Origin: Rhodohalobacter mucosus
GTDB taxonomy: Bacteria; Bacteroidota; Rhodothermia; Balneolales; Balneolaceae
Reading direction: 5' to 3'
Length of the DNA stretch: 64,000 nucleotides
Assembly: GCF_003150675.1 (NCBI RefSeq)
Contig: NZ_QGGB01000010.1
Span: 230,157-294,156 of the forward strand
Numbering within the stretch: position 1 is the stretch's first letter; every line of letters starts with the position of its first letter. Positions 56,134 to 64,000 of this stretch are shown here, piece after piece. Below the pieces are notes generated by a model. The model worked only from the letters and a program-made list of their open reading frames with translations, had not been told where the DNA came from and ran no database searches. Made by a program: the position numbers and the translations under genes.

Positions 56134-56157
56134 AATTGACTTGTAAACAAGTCAATT
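56134..56157 (-). promoter_or_regulatory. Second perfect palindrome upstream of ATPase 2
   Basis: AATTGACTTGT and ACAAGTCAATT are perfect 11-bp arms around AA. The half-site TTGACTT is shared with the repeat at 56100-56125, so both may bind the same dimer. Confidence 0.8.
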
Positions 56158-57118
56158 AATAAATGCCCGAATCAAAGCCAGATCATTTGTTCATTTCAGC
56201 CGTTTCACTTTTTCTGCTTTTCCGTTGCTCTGTTCATCATTTTCTTTCGGTTTCTTCTCCCTGGCGGCGCGGGAAGAGCCTGAATCTATCCCATATCCCT
56301 GTGCGTGGTTCTTGGGCAGGCCTTGGCAAAACGTACGGGCATGCGTGGTCAGGGGATCCCTCCGCTTCACCGTCCCGAAAGGCTCGGAACGGTTCCGGTC
56401 GGGATGACAAGTACGCTGTGGGTACTTGTGCGGCGCATCCGGATCCTAATTGAACCATTGCTTTCCCGCGCCTCAGTAACGTATCTCCGCCCCTACCGGA
56501 CACACCCCTGGTATTGCCTGCGGCAACACCTTCCCCTCTCAAGAGGGGACTTTTTCACCGACCCTCACATCTCACGTCTGACGTTGACGTTTGGTATCTC
56601 ACCTTTTCCCTACCACTTTATCGGTTCATCGGTTGGACGTTCCTCTGTTCTTCTGTTTCCTTAATTTTTAATGGCGGCGCGGAACAAGCTCCTTGTTTAC
56701 TCCAAAATCCAATGCGCCGCCAGATTCAATACCCGGAACCTGTCATGTCGACTGAGTGATCCGTCAGAAGACGGAGAACGAACGGAGACATCCCCATGCA
56801 CGGTTCTGGGGCAGGCTTGGCAAAACGTACGGGCATGCATAGTCAGGGGATCCCTCCGCTTCACCGTCCCGAAAGGCTCGGGACGGTTCCGGTCGGGATG
56901 ACAACTGCATGGCATGCCGTTGTGCGGCGCATCCGGATCCTGATTGAACCATTGCTTTCCCGCGCCGCAGTAACGTATCTCCAGCCCCTACCGGACACAC
57001 CCCTGCTATTGCCTGCGGCAACACCTTCCCCTCTCAAGAGGGGACTTCACCCCGTCTGACGTTTCCCATCTCACTTTCTCGGTTGGACATTTATCGGTTC
57101 TTCTGTTCTTCCGTTTCC
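56158..57118. repeat. R1 (copies g and h) and two R2 modules
   Basis: R1 copy g (56263-56475, hairpin 56407-56429) is followed by R2 (56491-56558) and words. R1 copy h (56673-56969, hairpin variant 56901-56923) is then followed by R2 (56985-57050) and TCGGTTCTTC words. The order R1-R2-words is the same twice here and once at 54.5-54.8 kb. Confidence 0.88.
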
Positions 57119-58576
57119 CTAAAGTTCCACCCGGTTGCTGATGTAGTTATCATAGTACTTCATCTGGACGATCTCGCCGTCGTCATTGCGGATAAAACGC
57201 ATGCTCTCGCCATCCTCGCCATTGTCGCGGATGCGTACAAAATGGTCTTTATCCACTCTGCGGTAGGTGTTGAACCCACCCGGATTGTCGGCCGGAAGCC
57301 CCATCCTAACCAACTTGTCGCCCCAGGTTCCCACATAACTGGTGGATCGCATCACCTGCCCCTGGTAGTATCCGGCGTATTCAGCCAGCTCTTCCGCCAT
57401 CTCTTCCTCAGCAGGCTCAATGCTTTTCGCTTTGGAGAGGATGCTGTGAATGCCCCGTGCGTACTTGGATGGATTTGGATTGCTGCTGTTGATCATCACC
57501 GAGTAGGCCATCTTGGTTTCCGGATTCATCATCAGTGTGGTTTTGTATCCCGGGCAGTGTCCGCCATGGCCTACCCATTTTTGATCGTCCGGACCTTTGT
57601 AGACTGAAAAACCCAGTCCCCAGCTGGTGCCGAAATCGCTGTCCATCCAGTGGATGTTGTGCATGTTTTTGATGGTTGCCGGATGCAGGATCTCCTCTTC
57701 TTCTGCGTCATAGAGACGGAATTGCCAGGCCGCAAAGTCGGCCAGGTCTTCCACCGTGGAGCTGAATCCGGCAGCGGGGGTTACCCCGTTGGGCTCAAAC
57801 ATCGGCAGCCTTTCCTGTACTCCTTCCATGGTTTCACTGGAGTGCCCGACAGCCAGCTGATCGCCCCAAAGGTCTTCGGGCATGTCGGGGCGCGTATCCT
57901 CCATATCCAGGGGATTCAGAATAAGGGTGTTCACATAGTCCTCAAAGCTCTGGCCACTCACTTCCTCAACCACATATCCCAGCAGCGCCATGGCAAGATT
58001 GCTATACTGGAAATAGGTGGATGACGGGTAGAGGGTTTGCTGCTCTTCCAGCCTCTCCAGAATCTCCTCCTTGGTGGGGAACTCCAGATCCGGATCGGTC
58101 CAGTGCGACCATGCATTTTCTCTGGGGAGTCCGGATGAGTGTGTCAGAAGTTTGCGAATGGTGATCGGTCCGCTGAGCTCATACTGCTGTGGAAGATCAT
58201 ATTCCGGCAGCAGGTCCTGTATCTCATCATCCAGGCGAAGCTCGCCGTCCTCATACAGGTTCATAATGGCGATTGAGGTAAACAGCTTGGAGATGGAGCA
58301 GATGCTGCAGATGGTGTTTGGCGACATCTCCAGCCCTGTATCCGGGTTGGCCATACCATAGGCGCCTTTCCAGATCACCTCCTGATCCTGCAGCGCGATC
58401 GCGCTCACACCGGGCAGTTCGTCATATTTTTGCATGGCATCCAGCCACACGTTTACCAGTATTACTGCCTCTGTATAGTCTGTTTTGGTTTCCTCTTCTT
58501 CCGAATCCTGTCCAAAAGAGAGTCCGCTCATACCGAGCATGCAGACAAGTAAAAGTCCCAAAATCCTGTATATCAT
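57119..58576 (-). CDS. Exported serine hydrolase (beta-lactamase / class C family)
   Basis: A 485-residue protein with a signal peptide (MIYRILGLLLVCMLGMSGLSFGQ). The penicillin-binding fold is shown by SxxK at Ser94-Lys97 (SISK), YxN at Tyr191-Asn193 and HGG at about 337-339. The N-terminal two-thirds is the catalytic domain; the C-terminal 100 residues form an extra lipocalin-like domain often seen with it. Such enzymes are D-amino acid or ester hydrolases rather than true lactamases. It is a single gene between a repeat tract and a word tract. Confidence 0.88.
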   Translation of the reverse strand: MIYRILGLLLVCMLGMSGLSFGQDSEEEETKTDYTEAVILVNVWLDAMQKYDELPGVSAIALQDQEVIWKGAYGMANPDTGLEMSPNTICSICSISKLFTSIAIMNLYEDGELRLDDEIQDLLPEYDLPQQYELSGPITIRKLLTHSSGLPRENAWSHWTDPDLEFPTKEEILERLEEQQTLYPSSTYFQYSNLAMALLGYVVEEVSGQSFEDYVNTLILNPLDMEDTRPDMPEDLWGDQLAVGHSSETMEGVQERLPMFEPNGVTPAAGFSSTVEDLADFAAWQFRLYDAEEEEILHPATIKNMHNIHWMDSDFGTSWGLGFSVYKGPDDQKWVGHGGHCPGYKTTLMMNPETKMAYSVMINSSNPNPSKYARGIHSILSKAKSIEPAEEEMAEELAEYAGYYQGQVMRSTSYVGTWGDKLVRMGLPADNPGGFNTYRRVDKDHFVRIRDNGEDGESMRFIRNDDGEIVQMKYYDNYISNRVEL

Positions 58577-58903
58577 CCGTCAATCCCCAATTAAAATTTG
58601 ATGCATTTCTGTTCAAGAGATTAATTGACGGAAAACCGATCATTTTTGCAAGGATTTTAGTTTCGAGGAGTTGTTTATTGTCTGTTGTTGGTGGTTGGTG
58701 GTGAATTGCGGGTTGTCGGGGCCTGCGTTCGCAGGCTTCCTGCCAATTTATTTACGGCGCGGGAATGGATATGCTCTGCCCGTTAACCTCATGCTCCACT
58801 TCTCCCCGTCTCACTTCTCACTTCAGCCTTCCGCCTGCTCCTCGTAGCGTTCTTGAACTATGAAGCATTCACGAAGTAACTGGCGTAGTGGAGCCTTCCG
58901 CCC
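58577..58903. repeat. Non-coding region with word repeats and the 60-bp CTACGAAGC module
   Basis: GTTGGTG words (58684-58710), the start of an R1-like hairpin (58754) and a copy of the 60-bp module (58849-58905) shared with 27.17 and 46.6 kb. Confidence 0.72.
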
Positions 58904-59401
58904 TTAAACCGCTCCCTGAACGGAAGCCTTCACTTTTGAAAAGGAGATTGGTTTGCTGAAGCAATGTGTAAAGCCAGATGGCTCCCTTTGCAGGCTGCCG
59001 GTCCGGGATGAAGACAATCGGCGGCGGCTTCTGCGCTCACGGCTTCCGGGAGTAAGGCCGATGATGACCGGATTGTAGATTTTTCGGATCTGTTGTGCAA
59101 TTGAAAAACCGTCGGGGGTGTATTTGAGCGGATTATCGAGCCAGATAATATCGGGGCGCACCTCAGCGATCTTACTGAGCACTTCCTGTCCAAAGGAAGC
59201 GGCGCCAACCAGATCCTGTCCAAGCTGATAAATCAACATCTCAAGCAGCAGCGCCTGGTCGTGCATGACCGACTGCGACGATTCGTCTCTGATTATAAAT
59301 GCGGTTTGGCGTCTCACGTGTCTAGTTTCTCGTCTTTTTTCTACAGATTGCTGTATGTAATCAAATAAGCGTACATGACTGAGTTTTAAACTAATGAGCA
59401 T
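58904..59401 (-). CDS. Degenerate response-regulator receiver-like protein
   Basis: A 165-residue protein with a receiver-like core: VRPDIIWLDNPLKYTPDGFSIAQQIR contains the phospho-acceptor-like Asp, VIIGLTPGS holds the Thr position, and HCFSKPISF holds the Lys-Pro. The N-terminal strand with the usual acidic pair is replaced by unrelated sequence (RRQTAFIIRDESSQSVMHDQ), and a basic insertion (RERRSRRR) precedes the last part. The protein may be a stand-alone, non-phosphorylated receiver. The start is uncertain. No histidine kinase gene is nearby. Confidence 0.6.
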   Translation of the reverse strand: MLISLKLSHVRLFDYIQQSVEKRRETRHVRRQTAFIIRDESSQSVMHDQALLLEMLIYQLGQDLVGAASFGQEVLSKIAEVRPDIIWLDNPLKYTPDGFSIAQQIRKIYNPVIIGLTPGSRERRSRRRLSSSRTGSLQREPSGFTHCFSKPISFSKVKASVQGAV

Positions 59402-59816
59402 ACTCCGAATGACCGGAACGGTTCCCGGCGTTCAGGCCGGCAGATGTCGTTCCATCATCCACATGTACTACAAATAAAGAGAGATAAAGCCGCCAATCGT
59501 TGCAAAATATTTGTGCTTCAGCTTCATTTTAGGTGATTTAACGGATCGTCGCAGAAAACACCGATACCGCGTTTTACCCGTGCATGGTGCGGGTATGAGG
59601 CATTTGGAGGGGAATGGCTGTTAGAGTCAGTTCCGGATAAAAGATTCTTGAGAAGTGTGCCTTTTTCCCCGCAGTGATCCCTATTGAAAGGGTGATGAAG
59701 TAAGGCTTATGAGCTTATTTCTAAATGTTAATTCCGTGACAAGATCTGAATTAACGCCCGAACTCTCCTTGCAAAAAAGGAAGATCACTTTTCCAGTTTA
59801 TCTCTGCAAACGCACG
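59402..59816. other. 415-bp gap without recognised features
   Basis: The sequence is mostly unique, unlike other gaps in the window. I see no word repeats, no RNA gene and no convincing small coding frame. Confidence 0.45.
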
Positions 59817-61451
59817 TTACTTGAGAAACTGTTTTTCGAACTTGTGGATATTTTCGTCGGTCCCCGCTATGATAATTTCATCATCCTTGTTAAACGTAAA
59901 ACTCTCGGGAGGAATGTCTGTTATCTTCTCTCCTTCACGAATTACGGCCAGAATCGTGCAGCCGGTTTCAGACCGCACATCATTCTGTGCAAGGCTGGCC
60001 CCTGCAAGATTTCCCGCCGGGAGCTGTACCAGATCGATCTGTTTTTCCGCAGCCAGAGAGGTTTCGTCATCAAAAATACAGGATGCCAACATTCGTCCGC
60101 TCACCGTCGCAAGCGACTGTACATAGTCGGCCCCGGCCTGATAAAGTTTCTTTACATCGTCCGTTTCATTCGCCCGCACGATGATTCTTGCACTGTCATT
60201 CATTTTCCTGGCAAGAAGCGTTGCGAATAACGCCGTGGTATCATCCTGGATGGTAATAATGACTGCGGAAGCATCATTGATCCCACCGCGCTCCAGGGTA
60301 TCTGACATCCGGATATCTCCCACCACATCCACTCCCTCTTTTTCTGCAATATCGATAATCGTGACCTCAATGCTTTTGCTGTCGAGCAGGTCTGCGGCAG
60401 CTTTTCCTGAGATGCCGTATCCAAGCACCAGCACATTGCTGCGGCGAAAATGACGGATTTTAGACTCAGCCTTGCGGGTAAGCTGCTCCAGCTCTTCCCT
60501 GTCGCCCGCTACAAGCAGCCGGGTTTTGGACGTCAGTGTAAGTTCGGGCGGCACCGGGGTGATAAACTCCCCGTTTACCCATGAACCGATCACATTGATT
60601 CTGAACTGATTCAGAAGATTGGCCTCGGTTACCGTCAGGTTACAAAGTTCACTGCCCTCTTCAATATCCATTTCAACCAGCTCGATATTGCTGTCGATTT
60701 CAACGCTGTTTTTGATGGATATGGCCGGAATCTGAAGGGCAAGGCTTTTCCCAATCAGCTGCCGTGGAGAAATGGTGATATCCGCACCCGCAAGCTGAAA
60801 ATACTCCTCCATGGTTTCATCGCGCAATATGGCAATCTTCTTGGTCTTTTCTTTATTCAGGGTATTTTTCGCTGAAAAAAGTATGCTGATGCTCCTATCG
60901 GCCGCTGAGTGGACAACCAGTGCGAGTGATTTTTTGAGGCATGCACGATTCAGCACATCACCCTGCTCGGGATCACCTGCCATCACATTCAAACCTGATG
61001 CAATCAGCTCCAGCGCTTTCTGTTCATCCTCCTCAATAATGACATAGTCTTGCTCACGCGAATTGAGTTCCCGGAGCAGCGCATCCACCAGGGGCGAATA
61101 TTCGCAAATAATCACATGACCGTTTTTTGTGACCTTGCGCGGCGCCGACTTGCTTACCACATCTTTCAGGTAAGGCAGAATAAATACGGGAAATGCGATA
61201 AAAACGAGCGCAACACCCGTGAAATTCATCCAGATCACGAAGTAGTTCAGAAAATCGTGCTCCCAGGGGGAAAATCCACCATAGCCGCTGGTTGTCAGCG
61301 ACTCCACCACAACCTGCAAAGACTGTGCAAAGGTGACTGTCTGCCCTTCCAGGTAGAACATTGACCAAAGAAAAATCTCCGCATAGCTTACCACAATGGC
61401 CGCGACCACGACCAGTGATAACAGGATTTTGCGAATCAGGTTTTCTCCCAT
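59817..61451 (-). CDS. Potassium channel with two RCK/TrkA domains
   Basis: A 544-residue membrane protein. Two helices flank a pore loop with the filter-like TTSGYGGFS (Thr53-Ser61). This differs from the classic TVGYGD by one residue inside the filter and a Gly instead of Asp after it. Two RCK units follow, each with a TrkA-N Rossmann core (GHVIICEYSPLVDALLREL; NVLVLGYGISGKAAADLL) and a TrkA-C type part. It probably conducts potassium and is gated by nucleotide or ion binding to RCK. A cation-chloride cotransporter gene lies 106 bp upstream on the same strand. Confidence 0.87.
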   Translation of the reverse strand: MGENLIRKILLSLVVVAAIVVSYAEIFLWSMFYLEGQTVTFAQSLQVVVESLTTSGYGGFSPWEHDFLNYFVIWMNFTGVALVFIAFPVFILPYLKDVVSKSAPRKVTKNGHVIICEYSPLVDALLRELNSREQDYVIIEEDEQKALELIASGLNVMAGDPEQGDVLNRACLKKSLALVVHSAADRSISILFSAKNTLNKEKTKKIAILRDETMEEYFQLAGADITISPRQLIGKSLALQIPAISIKNSVEIDSNIELVEMDIEEGSELCNLTVTEANLLNQFRINVIGSWVNGEFITPVPPELTLTSKTRLLVAGDREELEQLTRKAESKIRHFRRSNVLVLGYGISGKAAADLLDSKSIEVTIIDIAEKEGVDVVGDIRMSDTLERGGINDASAVIITIQDDTTALFATLLARKMNDSARIIVRANETDDVKKLYQAGADYVQSLATVSGRMLASCIFDDETSLAAEKQIDLVQLPAGNLAGASLAQNDVRSETGCTILAVIREGEKITDIPPESFTFNKDDEIIIAGTDENIHKFEKQFLK

Positions 61452-61557
61452 TTTATCTTCTTTTTGTCACCTTAATGCAGATTCAGCCCTGTTTACAACT
61501 TACCAAAGCCGGAAAACAGTTTCACTCCAGTTCAGGAACTCTTTGCTCAAATCGGGC

Positions 61558-63783
61558 TTATGCAAGAATATTTTCGTCACCGGAATCTGCTACAAATACG
61601 CAGGCCGAACGGGTTTGCTCTACATAGGAGCGCAACGTTTCCATATCCGGCTCATCCGGCAGCCCAAAGAAGTCGACATCCGCGTGGGGTGCATTCCCAA
61701 GTGCATCCTCAAACGTGCCGATCTCCACATGCGGAATTACTCCTTTTAGCCTGGCAACATCCAGAAGGTCTTCCAGGTATGCATGAGCAGCTTCCTCCTG
61801 GCCCTCCTCTACCACAACAATCACTCTCATTCTGGCTCCCCAGTTTTTCTTGAGCTTATATCCCGACAAAAGGGCAAGATCAATATTGCCCAGATCCATG
61901 CTCAGGTCCCAGTCCGGGCTCTGTTCCCTCAGCCACACATTAATGCTGTCGCTCCTGCCCAGCTGTGCCACATTGTCTTCCACATAGAGCTGAACTCCCA
62001 TTTCGTTGGCCCGTGCTTCAGAAATCAAGGTCAGCAGTTCATCCTCATTCTCCTGCCCCGGCTGAAGCCGTAAGAACAGAATATTGGGTTTGAAAAATGT
62101 GCCCTGAAGGGTTTGAAGAGAGTTTAGAAGAGCCAAATGGAAGTCATCTGATTTAATAACCGACCAGCGTGTATATACGTTTTCACGGCTGAAGGCGGAC
62201 GACATGTTCATCAGGCCTTCTGAAAGCTGCTCAATGCGGTCCTGCCCCGTAATGCCAATGAGCTTGACGGATCCTCTTGGATACACAAGATTTCGAATGA
62301 GGCTGAAACTTCCGCGCAGCTCCCGTGAACTCTGAACCGGAACCAAAAGGTTCGCTTTCCAGGCACGCTCATTTTTTTCGGGGAGCATTGATACATGTTT
62401 GGCTGCCCACTCCGCAATTGAAACAAAGAGCCCGCTGCGCATATCGCCATAGGGTACCTCCAGCTTCCTCTTCACCAGATAGAGATATGCACCCACCACC
62501 AGGCTGATGGCAACCAGTCCAAAACTGGGATTGATGATAAACATAGTAAAAAGGCAACCCAGAGTGCCTATCACGGGTACAAACCGGGGAATGGTAAAGG
62601 TGGGCCGAAAACTGATCATGTCGAGGCGCTGCTCGATAAACACCACCATATTAATCATGGTGTACGTAATGAGAAAAAACATGGTGATGAGCGGTGCAAT
62701 GCTGTTGAGATCGCGCAGCATCAGGGTCGCCACCACAACACCTCCCGTAAAAAGAATGGCGTTGCGCGGTTCTCCGTTGCCGGCAAGTTTTGAGAAGAAA
62801 GACCCGCCGGGAAAGATGTTATGATCACCCAGTGCCTGCAAAATTCTCGGCGCTCCCACGATGGATGACAGGGCGGATGAAAAAGTAGCCCCAAGCAGGC
62901 CTCCAAGCACGGCCGAAGGCCAATAGGCGTAGTCGATCAATACGTTATAATTGCTTACCAGCTCTTCGGGAGTTGCGACACGGGAGAGCCACCAGCCCAC
63001 AAGTACATAGACTACAAAGCTGATTGCAATGGCCGCAAGGGTACCAAATGGAATGCTTTTTTTCGGATTTTTAAGCTCTCCCGACATATTAACCCCTGCC
63101 ATAATCCCTGTCGCAGCAGGAAAAAAGACGGCAAACACTATCCAGAAGCTAACGGTTGAGCCATCGTCTCCTCCGCCCGGAAAGTTACCGACCCATTGCG
63201 GATCTGTCGTAAATACACCGGTAAACGCGCTCACCGCAACCGAAATCAAAGCTCCGATGATCACAGCCAGAATGATATACTGTATTCTGAAGGCAAGGCC
63301 CGCACTAAGATAGGCCACAATAAAGAGGGTTACGAACACCGTAAAATCAACCATCAGTGCAGGGTGTTCGGGAAAAATATAGAGCCACCCCTCCCTGAAG
63401 CCGAAGATATACATACTGATGGCAAACGTCTGTGCCAGATAGAGCGGAATTCCCACACTGCCACCCACTTCCAGACCCAGGGATTGCGAAATAATGGAGT
63501 AGGCACCTCCAGCCCTGATCCTGATATTTGTGGTGATACATGACATGGAGAGCGCTGTAAACGTCACGATAATAAAGGCAAGACTGATGATTCCGATACC
63601 ACCCAGCAAACCCGCGTTGCCAATTACCCAGCCGTGCCGAACAAACAGAATTACGCCCAGTATTGTGAGCAGTGTGGGTACAAATACTCCGGCGAAGGTG
63701 CCGTATTTTTTCCTGACAGTCGATTTTTGTTCATCAACCTGCTCCTGAAGCGTCTCCGGTTGCGGCTCGTCCATGGACTTCAT
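61558..63783 (-). CDS. Cation-chloride-cotransporter-like APC transporter
   Basis: A 741-residue membrane protein with about 12 helices in the first 480 residues. The opening KYGTFAGVFVPTLLTILGVILFVRHGWVIGNAG and TNIRIRAGGAYSIISQSLG are hallmarks of the SLC12 (Na-K-Cl) branch of the APC superfamily, and FFPAATGIMAGVNMSGELKNPKKSIP is also typical. The C-terminal 250 residues are soluble and resemble the SLC12 cytoplasmic domain. It probably couples chloride with sodium or potassium movement. With the downstream RCK channel it suggests a two-gene ion-homeostasis operon. Confidence 0.87.
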   Translation of the reverse strand: MKSMDEPQPETLQEQVDEQKSTVRKKYGTFAGVFVPTLLTILGVILFVRHGWVIGNAGLLGGIGIISLAFIIVTFTALSMSCITTNIRIRAGGAYSIISQSLGLEVGGSVGIPLYLAQTFAISMYIFGFREGWLYIFPEHPALMVDFTVFVTLFIVAYLSAGLAFRIQYIILAVIIGALISVAVSAFTGVFTTDPQWVGNFPGGGDDGSTVSFWIVFAVFFPAATGIMAGVNMSGELKNPKKSIPFGTLAAIAISFVVYVLVGWWLSRVATPEELVSNYNVLIDYAYWPSAVLGGLLGATFSSALSSIVGAPRILQALGDHNIFPGGSFFSKLAGNGEPRNAILFTGGVVVATLMLRDLNSIAPLITMFFLITYTMINMVVFIEQRLDMISFRPTFTIPRFVPVIGTLGCLFTMFIINPSFGLVAISLVVGAYLYLVKRKLEVPYGDMRSGLFVSIAEWAAKHVSMLPEKNERAWKANLLVPVQSSRELRGSFSLIRNLVYPRGSVKLIGITGQDRIEQLSEGLMNMSSAFSRENVYTRWSVIKSDDFHLALLNSLQTLQGTFFKPNILFLRLQPGQENEDELLTLISEARANEMGVQLYVEDNVAQLGRSDSINVWLREQSPDWDLSMDLGNIDLALLSGYKLKKNWGARMRVIVVVEEGQEEAAHAYLEDLLDVARLKGVIPHVEIGTFEDALGNAPHADVDFFGLPDEPDMETLRSYVEQTRSACVFVADSGDENILA

Positions 63784-63866
63784 CTGACCAAAGGTTAAAA
63801 AAACAAGCTATTTTATTAATCTAACCAGAGAATTCCATTCATGCACGTGAGAAATGCAGGTTTCAA

Positions 63867-64000
63867 GGTGCAGGGTGCAGGGTGCAGGGTGCAGGGTGCA
63901 GGGTGCAGGGTGCAGGGTGCAGGGTGCAGGGTGCAGGGTGCAGGGTGCAGGGTGCAGGGTGCAGGGTGCAGGGTGCAGGGTGCAGGGTGCAGGGTGCAGG
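63867..64000. repeat. Heptamer tandem array GGTGCAG x19, running off the window
   Basis: About 134 bp of perfect GGTGCAG 7-mers continue to the last base, so the true copy number is unknown. The same word in reverse complement (CCCTGCA) occurs at 33638-33662 and 33723-33765. Confidence 0.97.

Overview
The window looks like chromosome from a free-living member of the Bacteroidota/Balneolota (FCB) group. The main clues are short-type threonine dehydrogenase paired with Kbl, groESL without a CIRCE operator, a ligase-associated Lhr/PdeM repair pair, a TPR Ser/Thr kinase, a gluconate-dehydrogenase-subunit-3/GMC pair, and intergenic regions packed with repeats of a kind common in this group. The exact taxon is inferred. 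No rRNA, tRNA or CRISPR array was seen.

Layout. 1-3.9 kb: the N-terminal part of a secreted TPR protein running off the left edge, three tandem small lipoproteins (two identical), a divergent sigma-like gene and a membrane protein. 3.9-8.5 kb: pdeM and lhr; lhr carries a perfect in-frame 1332-bp internal duplication. 8.8-20 kb: housekeeping metabolism (acs, ald, rsmA, groES-groEL, kbl, tdh), interrupted by a four-helix-bundle gene and a DUF559 nuclease gene, each lying between copies of a repeat. 20-35 kb: an APC permease with USP domains, an oxidoreductase cluster (Gluc_2DH_3, GMC, TIM-barrel), an AlkA-like glycosylase, two membrane proteins, a Ser/Thr kinase with TPRs and another membrane protein. 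35-38 kb: a UPF0158-DUF6933 pair, a DUF4143 ATPase and a RraB-like protein.

38.4-45.6 kb is the most striking region. It is a tightly packed seven-gene defence operon: an HNH endonuclease with an SBD-like N-terminus, a HIT protein, Vsr, a cytosine-5 DNA methyltransferase, a GHKL (paraMORC-like) ATPase fused to a TIGR02391 domain, an OLD-like ATPase with TOPRIM residues, and a DUF3883 PD-(D/E)XK-like nuclease. From about 40.2 kb it is clearly more AT-rich than its surroundings, which suggests transfer. No SF2 helicase is present, and the set does not match a named defence system that I recognise.

45.6-64 kb: a bicarbonate transporter and PII-like pair (sbtA-sbtB), a quinone-reductase-like MDR protein, a GIY-YIG nuclease gene between repeat copies, an S9 peptidase, a second DUF4143 ATPase, a serine hydrolase, a degenerate receiver protein and an ion-transport pair (cation-chloride cotransporter and RCK potassium channel).

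The non-coding part is unusual throughout. Nearly every gap over 250 bp holds tandem 7-mer (or 8-mer) arrays built from a small vocabulary of unrelated words, plus four or five families of dispersed palindromic modules. Three small genes (S23 four-helix bundle, DUF559, GIY-YIG) each sit between copies of a different repeat family. Both DUF4143 ATPase genes have a dyad symmetry ending one base before the ATG.
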